DNA of 64,000 bases, taken from NCBI GenBank assembly GCA_900543715.1, contig UQSX01000002.1, positions 1 through 64,000 on the forward strand. Reading direction: 5' to 3'. A program made the translations under genes and the position numbers. The notes beneath the pieces were generated by a model. That model was not told where the DNA came from, did not search any database, and saw nothing but the letters and a program-made list of their open reading frames with translations. The first letter of the stretch is position 1, and each line of letters opens with the position of its first letter. This document shows positions 35,084-43,710 of this stretch, in pieces. The stretch is from an uncultured Blautia sp. GTDB lineage: Bacteria; Bacillota; Clostridia; Lachnospirales; Lachnospiraceae.

Positions 35084-35986
35084 ATGAATAAAAGCAGTAA
35101 ATTTTATCGGTTTATAAATAAAGAAAAAAATGTAGGCGTGATCTTCTGCCTGCCCTTTATTGTCGGCTTTCTGGTATTTCTGATCGTACCTATGGGAATC
35201 TCATTGTATTATTCCTTCTGCGATTACGACATACTGTCTCCGCCGGAATTTGTGGGATTAAAGAACTACATAGAAATGTTTACCCAGGATGAAGTATTCT
35301 GGCACTCTGTAAAAGCAACCTTTTATTTTGCTCTGGTATCTGTGCCTCTTCGTCTGATCTTTGCGCTGCTGGTAGCCATGATCCTTGTACGGCCCACGAA
35401 AGCAACAGGATTTTACAGAGCTGCCTATTATCTGCCTTCGATCATCGGGGGTTCTGTTGCTGTGGCGATCCTGTGGAAAAGAATGTTTGCACCGGACGGC
35501 GTGATCAACAGCCTTTTAGGACTGATCGGAATTGATACAAACTTTGCATGGCTCAGTGACACAAGAACAGCAATCTGGACTCTGATCATTCTGGCTATCT
35601 GGCAGTTCGGATCTTCTATGCTGATCTTCCTGTCTGCTTTAAAGCAGATACCCAAAGAATTATATGAAGCGGCTGATGTAGATGGTGCAAATAAGTTCAC
35701 AAAATTTTTCAAGGTTACCCTGCCTCTTCTGACACCGACGATTTTCTTTAATCTGGTTATGCAGATCATCAACGGATTCCTGGCCTTTACCCAGAGTTTG
35801 ATCATTACCCAGGGAAAACCTATGGATACCACACTTTTCTATGCGGTATATATGTATCAGCAGTCCTTTAATTTCAATCAGGCGGGATATGCATCTGCAA
35901 TGGCATGGGTAATGCTGCTGCTGATCGCAGTGATCACCTTTATTTTATTTAAGACCAAAAGATTCTGGGTTTATGAACAGGAGTGA
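35084..35986 (+). CDS. Sugar ABC permease (MalF/UgpA type)
   Basis: 300 residues from ATG 35084, with AAAGGAG 12 bases upstream; an ATG at 35060 is an alternative. Six membrane helices; the permease coupling loop is in QIPKELYEAADVDGANKFTK (about residues 188-207), with the typical EAA motif. The gene ends one codon before the next permease start (4-base overlap TGATAG region). Confidence 0.92.
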   Translation: MNKSSKFYRFINKEKNVGVIFCLPFIVGFLVFLIVPMGISLYYSFCDYDILSPPEFVGLKNYIEMFTQDEVFWHSVKATFYFALVSVPLRLIFALLVAMILVRPTKATGFYRAAYYLPSIIGGSVAVAILWKRMFAPDGVINSLLGLIGIDTNFAWLSDTRTAIWTLIILAIWQFGSSMLIFLSALKQIPKELYEAADVDGANKFTKFFKVTLPLLTPTIFFNLVMQIINGFLAFTQSLIITQGKPMDTTLFYAVYMYQQSFNFNQAGYASAMAWVMLLLIAVITFILFKTKRFWVYEQE

Positions 35987-36837
35987 TAGAAGTGAAAGCG
36001 AAAAAAAGAACAGGTACGATTATTTATCATATTTTAGTATGCGGTTTCGGACTGCTGATGCTTTATCCGCTGTTTTGGATGTTTATGAGTTCTTTTAAAG
36101 ACACCAATACCATCTTTACAACAGCCAGAAGTCTGATCCCGGATCCTTTTACTCTGGAAAACTATGCAAATGGATGGAAGGGATTTGCGGGGGTATCTTT
36201 TGCTACCTTCTTTAAAAATTCTCTTTTTGTAGCAGTTTTAGGCACGATCGGTACGCTGGCTTCTTCTGCCTGTGTGGCCTTTGGTTTTGCCAGATGTCAG
36301 TTCAAGGGGAAGAAACTTCTCTTTGGCGCCATGCTGGCTTCTATGATGCTGCCGGGACAGATCCTGATGGTTCCCCAGTATCTCTGGTATGAGAAGCTGG
36401 GCTGGGTAGGAAGCTTTGCGCCTCTGATCGTTCCTTTCTGTTTTGCGATTCAGGGATTCTTCGTTTATCTGATGATGAATTTTATCCAGGGGATTCCGAG
36501 AGAGCTGGACGAGGCGGCAAAGATTGACGGCTGCTCTTATTATGGGATCTTCGGAAGAATCATTCTTCCACTGATGTCTCCGGCCCTTATTACCGGCGCT
36601 ATTTTCTCTTTTATGTGGAGATGGGATGACTTTATGTCTGCTCTGCTTTACATTGATGATCCGTACAAATATCCGGTGTCTCTTGCACTGAAACTGTTCT
36701 GTGATCCGGGTTCTTCTTCCGATTACGGAGCAATGTTCGCTATGGCTACTTTGTCCATTATTCCCATTGTACTGATCTTTATTTTCTTCCAGAAATATCT
36801 GGCAGACGGAATCGCTACATCAGGCTTGAAAGGATAA
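35983..36837 (+). CDS. Sugar ABC permease (MalG/UgpE type)
   Basis: 284 residues, six membrane helices, coupling loop GIPRELDEAAKIDGCSYYGI (about residues 168-187). It starts at the overlap with the preceding permease stop. It forms the channel with the MalF-type subunit. Confidence 0.92.
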   Translation: MIEVKAKKRTGTIIYHILVCGFGLLMLYPLFWMFMSSFKDTNTIFTTARSLIPDPFTLENYANGWKGFAGVSFATFFKNSLFVAVLGTIGTLASSACVAFGFARCQFKGKKLLFGAMLASMMLPGQILMVPQYLWYEKLGWVGSFAPLIVPFCFAIQGFFVYLMMNFIQGIPRELDEAAKIDGCSYYGIFGRIILPLMSPALITGAIFSFMWRWDDFMSALLYIDDPYKYPVSLALKLFCDPGSSSDYGAMFAMATLSIIPIVLIFIFFQKYLADGIATSGLKG

Positions 36838-36846
36838 TATCATATT

Positions 36847-38832
36847 ATGAGAAATTGGGAACAGGCGTGGCTGGCTTATCAGCCCAATGAAGACTATAGA
36901 GATAAGAATATTTTCCGTTCCTATTATACAAAGGAGTACGGAAACTGCTGCAAAAGAGCAGAAGAGGAGATAAGTATCGCTTCAAAAGCTCTTTTTGGTA
37001 CAGAATCAGAAAAAGTTTCAGAAAAGGAAGAAGCAGGGATCGTCCTGGAAAAAAATCCTGGGCTGTCAACGGGAGAGGAAGGCTATTTTATACAGGTATC
37101 AGATTCTCAGGCAGTGATTCAAAGCGCAGGAGAAAAAGGAATTTTATATGGGACATTCCGCCTTCTTTTCATGGCTTCTGCAGGTGAAAGTATCCGTGGT
37201 CTGGAAATCAGAGAGAAGCCGGAAAATCCTTTCCGGATGCTGAACATGTGGGATAATATAGACGGTACTATAGAGAGAGGTTATGCAGGGAACTCTTTTC
37301 TCTATGAAAAAGGAGAAATCCAGATCACGGACAGGACCAGAGATTTTGCCCGGCTTATGGCCTCTGTGGGAATCAATGCCATTGCTATCAATAATGTAAA
37401 TGTGAGAGACGGGGCAGAGTGGCTGATTACCCGGCGCCACAGAGAAAAATTAAAAGCCCTGGCTGAAATCCTGGGAGACTATGGGGTATCCATGTATCTG
37501 TCCATTGATTTTGCGGCGCCTATGACTATAGATGGCCTGGCGCTCAGTGATCCGCTGGATTCCCAGGTAAGACAGTGGTGGAAAGAGAAAGCCAGAGAAC
37601 TGTTTGAGGATATTCCCAATCTGGGGGGATTTCTGGTGAAAGCAGATTCCGAAGGCCGCCCCGGACCTTTTGCCTATGGAAGAAACCATGCAGATGGGGC
37701 CAATATGCTGGCAGAAGCCGTACAGCCTTATGGAGGAACTATTATCTGGCGGTGCTTTGTATACAACTGCCAGCAGGACTGGAGAGACGAGAAGACAGAC
37801 AGAGCAAAAGCGGGATATGACAATTTTGCTCCTTTGGACGGAATGTTTGCAGATAATGTGATCCTTCAGATCAAGAATGGTCCTATTGATTTTCAGGTAA
37901 GGGAACCGGTCCATCCTCTTTTCGGCCATCTTTCCAGGACAAATCAGATTCTGGAAGTTCAGGCAGCCCAGGAGTATACAGGACAGCAGATCGATGTGTG
38001 TTACCTGGTTCCTATGTGGAAAGAAGTTTTGGATTTTACTACCGGATGTGGAAAGGAACAGGATACGGTAGCAGACATTGTGTCGGGCAGGACTTTCGGA
38101 CAGGTACGCTGCGGCATGGCGGCAGTATCTAATACAGGAAAGGATCCAAACTGGACAGGCCATGACCTGGCTGGAGCCAATTTCTTCGGATTTGGCCGTC
38201 TGGCCTGGAATTCTTCTCTTGACAGTGGAGAAATTGCCAGAGAATGGACGAAACTCCAGATCACCAGAGATCCTCAGGCTGTGGAACTGATCACAGGAAT
38301 CCTTCTGCGGTCCAGAGAAGTGTATGAAAAATACACAGCCCCCCTGGGAATCGGTTTTATGGTGAATCCCTCCTATCACTATGGACCAAATCCGGAAGGG
38401 TATGAATATTCTCCCTGGGGAACTTATCACCGGGCGGATCATCTGGCTATCGGTGTGGACAGAAGCGATACAGGAACCGGATACAGTGAGCAATATTTTG
38501 AGAAAAATGCCTGTGTTTATCGGAACAAAGAAACCTGCCCGGAGAATCTTCTCCTGTTCTTCCATCGACTGCCCTATACCTATCGGCTCTCTTCGGGGAA
38601 AACTCTGATCCAGCATGTGTATGATACCCATTTTGAAGGATATGAGGACGTAGAGAAGATGGAACAGGAATGGATTTCTCTGGAAGGAAAGATCCCGCAA
38701 AAGATATATGAAAGAGTGAAAGAGCGGTTTGACCGCCAGAAAAAGAACAGCAGAGAATGGCGGGATGTGATCAACAGCTTTTTCTACCGCAAGTCCATGA
38801 TTCCTGATGAAAAGGGACGGAAATTATATTAA
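36847..38832 (+). CDS. aguA: GH67 alpha-glucuronidase
   Basis: 661 residues, cytoplasmic (no signal peptide). GH67 hallmarks are FRMLNMWDNIDGTIERGYAG (about residues 130-150), FLVKADSEGRPGP (about residues 261-273) and the catalytic-region sequences FAPLDGMFADNVILQIKNGP and DFQVREPVHPLFG. It removes 4-O-methyl-glucuronic acid from imported aldouronic acids. It follows the permease by nine bases, so import and hydrolysis are one operon. No xylanase or xylosidase is adjacent. Confidence 0.93.
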   Translation: MRNWEQAWLAYQPNEDYRDKNIFRSYYTKEYGNCCKRAEEEISIASKALFGTESEKVSEKEEAGIVLEKNPGLSTGEEGYFIQVSDSQAVIQSAGEKGILYGTFRLLFMASAGESIRGLEIREKPENPFRMLNMWDNIDGTIERGYAGNSFLYEKGEIQITDRTRDFARLMASVGINAIAINNVNVRDGAEWLITRRHREKLKALAEILGDYGVSMYLSIDFAAPMTIDGLALSDPLDSQVRQWWKEKARELFEDIPNLGGFLVKADSEGRPGPFAYGRNHADGANMLAEAVQPYGGTIIWRCFVYNCQQDWRDEKTDRAKAGYDNFAPLDGMFADNVILQIKNGPIDFQVREPVHPLFGHLSRTNQILEVQAAQEYTGQQIDVCYLVPMWKEVLDFTTGCGKEQDTVADIVSGRTFGQVRCGMAAVSNTGKDPNWTGHDLAGANFFGFGRLAWNSSLDSGEIAREWTKLQITRDPQAVELITGILLRSREVYEKYTAPLGIGFMVNPSYHYGPNPEGYEYSPWGTYHRADHLAIGVDRSDTGTGYSEQYFEKNACVYRNKETCPENLLLFFHRLPYTYRLSSGKTLIQHVYDTHFEGYEDVEKMEQEWISLEGKIPQKIYERVKERFDRQKKNSREWRDVINSFFYRKSMIPDEKGRKLY

Positions 38833-38846
38833 ATAAATGATACAGA

Positions 38847-38893
38847 ATGCTCTCATACAGATTTTGGCCAGTCTGGATGAGGGCATTTTTCTT
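38847..38893 (+). terminator. Terminator after the alpha-glucuronidase gene
   Basis: ATGCTCTCAT (38847-38856) pairs with ATGAGGGCAT (38877-38886, one G-U), running into a T tract. Confidence 0.75.
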
Positions 38894-38999
38894 TTGGGGG
38901 AAATATATATCTTATGAATAGTCGCTGCAGGATACTTGTGTTATACTTAAGGCTATATGAGAGATATGATAAAGAATCAGACAAGGAGCGTATCAGCTT

Positions 39000-40028
39000 A
39001 TGACAGTCACTGTGGTAAAAAAACTGAATCCATATTTTGAGATCATCGGCCTTCTCTATGACAGCGTCCGTCCGGAATCTGCGGAAGAGGAAGCATGGAA
39101 AAAGTCTGCCCGGAACCGGGGACTAAATCCGGAAGAGATTAACAGGAAGATAGGACCTGTTATAAGAAAATACCATGCCGCTTTTCAAAAATACAGGACA
39201 GGCAGGGAGATGGAAGACTTTGACTTTTTCTTTATGCATGAGGAACCGGAGTTTGCCCTTTTTTTCCAGAGTATCTGCGGAGAACATCCGGAATGGTTTG
39301 CGAAAGAACTGAAAGAGGAACAGAAAGGCGAGATTCAGCTGGCTTTTCTCCAGGAATTTTCAGAAGAAGAGAAGATCACAGAGCCGCCGGCCTTTGAGAT
39401 AATGGTAAGAATCCTGGAAAGGGCCGGTTACAGCGGCGGCCTGGGATGGAAGTTTCTGCTTTTTCTTCAGGAGCCGGTGAAAAAACTGCAGAATCTTTCC
39501 CGGATCATAAAGGCAAATTTCTCTGCATTTGAAAAAGCAAAAGAAGCCGTTCAAAAGCCGCTGGAAAAGTTGATGGAAGATTTTCAGGAAGGTATGGAAA
39601 AGGAGTATCTGATCGCTAAAATTTCCGGGGATGTTACAGCTTTTCCAACCTTGGTATGCTCGGGAGCAGAGGTCATCAGTTCAAATCCGGAAAGCACCAC
39701 AGCCTATATCGGCCTGTTTGTAAAGGACATTTATAAAATGCTGGAAAAGAGCAGAAACAACAGAAAACACCTGCTCCCTGTGCTGAAAGCTCTCAGTGAC
39801 AGCAGCAAATTTGAAATCCTTCAGTCTCTGCTCATATCTCCAAAATACAATCTGGAGATCGCAGAGGAATTAAAACTATCGCCCCCTACTGTGTCCCATC
39901 ATATGAGTGTGCTTTTGGAAAACGGACTGGTAGATGTGGAGAAAAAAGAGGGAAAAGTATATTATACTCTTTCCAAAGAAAGGCTCAGAGAAGCGGTGGG
40001 AGAACTGGAGAAGATTTTTTCTATATGA
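39000..40028 (+). CDS. ArsR-family regulator with long N-terminal domain (DUF5937-like)
   Basis: 342 residues. About 250 N-terminal residues form a helical domain resembling DUF5937. The C-terminal 90 residues are an ArsR-type winged helix: LKALSDSSKFEILQSLL, ELKLSPPTVSHHMSVLLENGLV and GKVYYTLS. No Cys pair for metal sensing is seen in the helix-turn-helix. AAGGAG lies 12 bases before the ATG, and TGTTATACT (38939-38947) is an extended -10 box. It may control the repeat-preceded gene and MFS transporter downstream. Confidence 0.8.
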   Translation: MTVTVVKKLNPYFEIIGLLYDSVRPESAEEEAWKKSARNRGLNPEEINRKIGPVIRKYHAAFQKYRTGREMEDFDFFFMHEEPEFALFFQSICGEHPEWFAKELKEEQKGEIQLAFLQEFSEEEKITEPPAFEIMVRILERAGYSGGLGWKFLLFLQEPVKKLQNLSRIIKANFSAFEKAKEAVQKPLEKLMEDFQEGMEKEYLIAKISGDVTAFPTLVCSGAEVISSNPESTTAYIGLFVKDIYKMLEKSRNNRKHLLPVLKALSDSSKFEILQSLLISPKYNLEIAEELKLSPPTVSHHMSVLLENGLVDVEKKEGKVYYTLSKERLREAVGELEKIFSI

Positions 40029-40168
40029 TGAGGAGGCCCCGTAACTGACAAAAGAAGCAATGGCGGGGCCCTCTTGTAACAAATGGACAGGGGAAAGCGA
40101 CAGATAATATCTTGCTGCAGGCCTTGTCGGGCCAGCAGGCACCTCGGCTGTACCATTCAAAGCGAGAG
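40029..40168. other. Non-coding gap after the ArsR-type gene
   Basis: No gene is supported. GAGGCCCCG...GCGGGGCCCTC (about 40032-40073) can form a hairpin that may end transcription of the regulator gene, although only a short T stretch follows. Confidence 0.4.
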
Positions 40169-40307
40169 TACGGTTAGAATCACAAAAAATGGTATATAAC
40201 CGTACCTGGGAATGGAAAAATACGGTTCCAACACAAAAAATCAAATCTTAACCGTCCCAATTATAAATAGGTACGGTTCTATAGTCAAAATGTATTTTCC
40301 AACCGTA
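40169..40307. repeat. Array of three inverted TACGGTT/AACCGTA units
   Basis: Three units of exactly 36 bases lie at 40169-40204, 40221-40256 and 40272-40307, separated by 16 and 15 bases. Each begins TACGGTT and ends AACCGTA (AACCGTC in the second), with an AT-rich middle that is only loosely conserved (CAAAA in each). The array stops 46 bases before the start of the nuclease-fold gene. Confidence 0.8.
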
Positions 40308-40352
40308 ATTTTTTAAAATATGAAACGTGTTTTAGCAGAAAGGGGAACTTAT

Positions 40353-41261
40353 ATGGCAAATCTTAAAGAGAGCTTACTAAAAGAGCAGAACAGACTGGAG
40401 AAAATATTAAGAAAAGCGGAGAAACAGTTGAAAGATGCTCCTCAGGGGACAATGCGTCTGTCCAGTAGTAAGAAACAGGTTCAATATTATCACTGTATGC
40501 CGGGAGAAAAGAAAAATGGCAGGTATCTTCCGAAAACAGAAGAGCAACTGATCCAAAGGCTTGCTCAGAAATCTTATGATGAAAAGGTGGCAAAGCTGGC
40601 AGGAAAAAGACTGGCGCAGATCAGAAGAATAACGAAAGATTATGAGGAAGATGAGATTGAGAAATTATTCTCAGATGAGCATACAGAAAGAAAAAAATTA
40701 ATCAGTCCCATTGTGCCTACCTGGGAACAGAGGATAGAAAAGTGGGGATCTGAAGATTATATTGGAAAAGAATTTCAGGAAGGTACGCCTGTGATCCTGA
40801 CGGAGAAAGGCGAGCGTGTACGTTCTAAGTCCGAAAAAATACTGGCGGACTATTTTTACCGGAACAAGATCGCCTATAAATATGAATGTCCCCTTCACCT
40901 GAAAGGATATGGGATCGTTTATCCGGATTTTACATTTTTATCAAGAAAAACAAAACAGGAAATTTATTGGGAGCATGACGGCAGAATGGACGATCTCGGG
41001 TATGCCCAGAACGCAGTCCGAAAAATCCTGGCATATGAGGAAAACGGAATATATCCCGGTGAGAGCCTGATTCTTACTTTTGAAACAGAAAAAAACGTAT
41101 TGAATACAAGGATCATAGAAAGATTTCCAGTTGCGATGTTGTTGTCAGTCAGCGCAGCCACCGCTACGTTTCCTTCCGCTGCCTTGCAGACTGGAAAATT
41201 CATTCAGTGTCATGAATTTGAAAATAATCGTGTCAGCATACTGGTACGGAAAAATATTTGA
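40353..41261 (+). CDS. PD-(D/E)XK nuclease-fold protein of unknown role
   Basis: 302 residues from ATG 40353 (AAAGGGG upstream; ATG 40320 has none). The N-terminal 90 residues are a coiled-coil-like basic helix (LLKEQNRLEKILRKAEKQL). Residues about 165-240 look like a restriction-type nuclease core: RSKSEKILADYFYRNKIAYKYECPL, GIVYPDFTFL and EIYWEHDGRMDD, giving the Glu-PD-ExW arrangement. The last 40 residues (from about RFPVAML) are low in charge and rich in Ala/Ser/Thr, unlike the rest, and may be read-through of foreign sequence. Target and partners unknown. Confidence 0.65.
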   Translation: MANLKESLLKEQNRLEKILRKAEKQLKDAPQGTMRLSSSKKQVQYYHCMPGEKKNGRYLPKTEEQLIQRLAQKSYDEKVAKLAGKRLAQIRRITKDYEEDEIEKLFSDEHTERKKLISPIVPTWEQRIEKWGSEDYIGKEFQEGTPVILTEKGERVRSKSEKILADYFYRNKIAYKYECPLHLKGYGIVYPDFTFLSRKTKQEIYWEHDGRMDDLGYAQNAVRKILAYEENGIYPGESLILTFETEKNVLNTRIIERFPVAMLLSVSAATATFPSAALQTGKFIQCHEFENNRVSILVRKNI

Positions 41262-41264
41262 CAT

Positions 41265-41395
41265 ATATCTAATTATATCCTGTTATATATTTTATAAATA
41301 TCTAATTATAAGGATATGCACAAACCTACAGACTGAAATATATAAAGGGGAAGTTCCTGCGGATTTGTGTGTTTTTTATTCTTAATAAATTAGAT
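41265..41395. promoter_or_regulatory. Repeated ATCTAATT boxes before the MFS gene
   Basis: ATATCTAATTATA occurs at 41265-41277 and 41298-41310, 33 bases apart, and its core appears inverted as AATTAGAT at 41388-41395, 21 bases before the MFS start. The whole 150-base gap is AT-rich. Likely operators; the nearby ArsR-type protein is the candidate binder. Confidence 0.45.
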
Positions 41396-41415
41396 GATTA
41401 TAAAATATATTAGAA

Positions 41416-42681
41416 ATGAATAAAAACATGAAATCAAAACTTTTCCACAGGAATTTTTCTCTTCTCATAGCAGGACAGGCCAGCTCTCTTTTGGGAAACG
41501 GGATCCTGGACTTTGCCATGTCCATGTATGTGCTGGAGAAGACCGGATCGGCGGCAGTATATGCAGGTTTTCTCACAGCTTCTATGATCCCCTCCATTTT
41601 ATTTTCTCCCCTGGGAGGGATCCTGGCGGACCGGGGAAACAAGCGGAATATTATGGCAGGCCTGGATTTTCTGGCTGGTTTGGGCGTACTGCTGGTGGCA
41701 GTGTTTATGAGAGAAGAAAACAGTCTTGCCATGATCTGCGGCCTTTTACTTTTTGAGTCTGTACTTGGTGCTTTTGAGAACCCTGCGGTCCAGTCCTGCA
41801 TTCCCTTTATGCAGAAAGGAGAAAATCTGATCAGGGCAAATGCGGTGGTGATCCAGATCAATGCCTTGTCGGCTTTCTTTTCTCCCATACTGGGAAGTCT
41901 GGTCTACACGGCTTTTGGTCTGAAACCGGTGCTGTACGCCGGAGTGGTCTGTTTCTTCTTTACTGCATGTTTTGAATGCTTTATAGAGATCCCCGGTCCA
42001 AAATATGAAAAACAAGGCCGAGAAAATCCTCTGCTGCTGGTGAAAGAAGATTTTCTGGACAGCCTTCGCCTCATAACCAGGGAGCGGCCGGCTATTCTGA
42101 AAATGCTGTTGGTGATCAGTGTGGTCACATGCCTGCTCCAGGGGGTAAGCGCAGTGGGATTCCCCTATATTATCCGTAATGTCCTGGGATTGAGTTCTAT
42201 TTACTATGGGTTCTCGGAAAGCGCTGTGGGCCTGGCCGCCATAGCAGGAGGGATCCTGGCCGGTCTGGCGGCTTCAAAAATCCACGGGAAAAATATTTAC
42301 CTGATCATAGGCGCCCTGGGATTCTTTCTTATCCCGCCGGGAATTTTATTCCTTCTATCAGGGAATCCTTATATCCGATATGGAACCCTGGTGTTGTTTT
42401 CTGTGCTGCTCCAGCTGGCTGCCTGTGGTTTTTCCATTTTTGCCACCTCCCTTATCCAGAGACTGACTCCGGGAAATATGATGGGAAAGGTTTCCGCCTA
42501 TACAAGCGCTTTTACCCAGTGTATCCAGCCCCTGGGGCAGATCCTGTACGGATTTCTTTTTGACAGTTTTTCCGGAGGCGTTGCCTGGATCCTCATCCTT
42601 ACCGGAACCATTCTGGGAGGCTTTGCACTTGCTGTAAAAGGATTCTTCAGGAAAACGGAAAGAGAATTTACTGAAAATTAA
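41416..42681 (+). CDS. MFS efflux transporter
   Basis: 421 residues, about 12 membrane helices, MFS_3-like (MdfA/macrolide-efflux type). LLIAGQASSLLGNGILDFAMSMYVLEKTGS at the N terminus and PLGGILADRGNKRNIM between helices 2 and 3 (motif A) are diagnostic. No ribosome binding site precedes ATG 41416; the in-frame ATG 41428 is no better. Substrate unknown. Confidence 0.85.
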   Translation: MNKNMKSKLFHRNFSLLIAGQASSLLGNGILDFAMSMYVLEKTGSAAVYAGFLTASMIPSILFSPLGGILADRGNKRNIMAGLDFLAGLGVLLVAVFMREENSLAMICGLLLFESVLGAFENPAVQSCIPFMQKGENLIRANAVVIQINALSAFFSPILGSLVYTAFGLKPVLYAGVVCFFFTACFECFIEIPGPKYEKQGRENPLLLVKEDFLDSLRLITRERPAILKMLLVISVVTCLLQGVSAVGFPYIIRNVLGLSSIYYGFSESAVGLAAIAGGILAGLAASKIHGKNIYLIIGALGFFLIPPGILFLLSGNPYIRYGTLVLFSVLLQLAACGFSIFATSLIQRLTPGNMMGKVSAYTSAFTQCIQPLGQILYGFLFDSFSGGVAWILILTGTILGGFALAVKGFFRKTEREFTEN

Positions 42682-42843
42682 CATTGTACGAGGAATCTAT
42701 AGAGCAACTAAATATTATCAGAAAAATAGTATAAATTAACTCTGGTTTTTCTTTGAAAAAATGGTAAATTTTAAGTATGAGGCAGAGGAGAGAGAAATAG
42801 TTCTCTGTAGCTCTGCACAAATTTCAGGAAGGAGCGTGATACT

Positions 42844-43686
42844 ATGAGCGACCCATTTTCCGGGTTTGAGAAAAAAAGAGATTATCTGATCTGCATCGAT
42901 TCAGACGGCTGTGCCATTGACAGTATGGATATTAAACACTTCAGGTGTTTTGGTCCCTGCATGGTAAAAGAGTGGGGGCTGGAGGCTTATGAGAAGGAGC
43001 TTCTGGAAAGCTGGAATGAGGTAAATCTCTATTCCATGACAAGAGGGATCAACCGTTTTAAAGGACTGGTGAAGGCTCTCACGGAAGTACAGGAAAAATA
43101 CCAGCCGGTAGAAGGACTGGAAACATTGGTGAAATGGGTGGAAGAATCCGATGAATTGTCCAATCCGGCTTTGGAGAAAGCAGTAGAAGAGACCGGAAAT
43201 ATCTGTCTGAAAAAAGCCCTGGCCTGGTCTCAGGCGGTAAATGCCTCCATTAAAGAGCTGCCAAAGGAAGAGGTAAAGCCTTTTGAAGGTGTGAAGGAAG
43301 GTATAGAAATGCTCCATGAGAGCTGCGATATTGCCATTGTATCTTCTGCAAATTATGAGGCGGTTAAGGAAGAATGGACCAGATTCGGATTGATCGATCA
43401 TGTGGATGTGGTTCTGGCCCAGAATGCAGGCTCAAAGAAGAGCTGTATCGAGAAGCTTCTCACATACGGATATGATAAAAATAAAGTAATGATGACCGGA
43501 GATGCGCCGGGAGATATGGATGCGGCAGATAAAAACGGAGTATTTTTCTATCCTATTTTAGTAAAAAAGGAAAAAGAAAGCTGGGCCAATATCGGAGAGG
43601 CAAAGGACAGGCTCCAGGCAGGAACTTTTGCAGGAGAATATCAGGATGCATTAAAAGAAAAATTTGTAAAGAATCTTACGAAATAA
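42844..43686 (+). CDS. HAD-superfamily phosphatase
   Basis: 280 residues. Motif I is IDSDGCAIDSM (about residues 19-29), motif II IVSSAN, and motif IV is GDAPGDMDAA, so the catalytic set is complete. It has an enlarged helical cap between residues 35 and 140. GGAAGGAGCG precedes the ATG. TTGAAA (42753-42758), 17 bases, TATGAG is a weak promoter candidate. It is the first gene of an operon with two glycosidases, so a sugar phosphate is a reasonable substrate guess. Confidence 0.85.
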   Translation: MSDPFSGFEKKRDYLICIDSDGCAIDSMDIKHFRCFGPCMVKEWGLEAYEKELLESWNEVNLYSMTRGINRFKGLVKALTEVQEKYQPVEGLETLVKWVEESDELSNPALEKAVEETGNICLKKALAWSQAVNASIKELPKEEVKPFEGVKEGIEMLHESCDIAIVSSANYEAVKEEWTRFGLIDHVDVVLAQNAGSKKSCIEKLLTYGYDKNKVMMTGDAPGDMDAADKNGVFFYPILVKKEKESWANIGEAKDRLQAGTFAGEYQDALKEKFVKNLTK

Positions 43687-43710
43687 CAGGAATATCAGGA
43701 GGAAAGCAAA

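Noticed and set aside
40169-40307. Possible CRISPR array
   Set aside because: Only the 7-base arms are conserved, they alternate in orientation, spacers are 15-16 bases and there are no cas genes.
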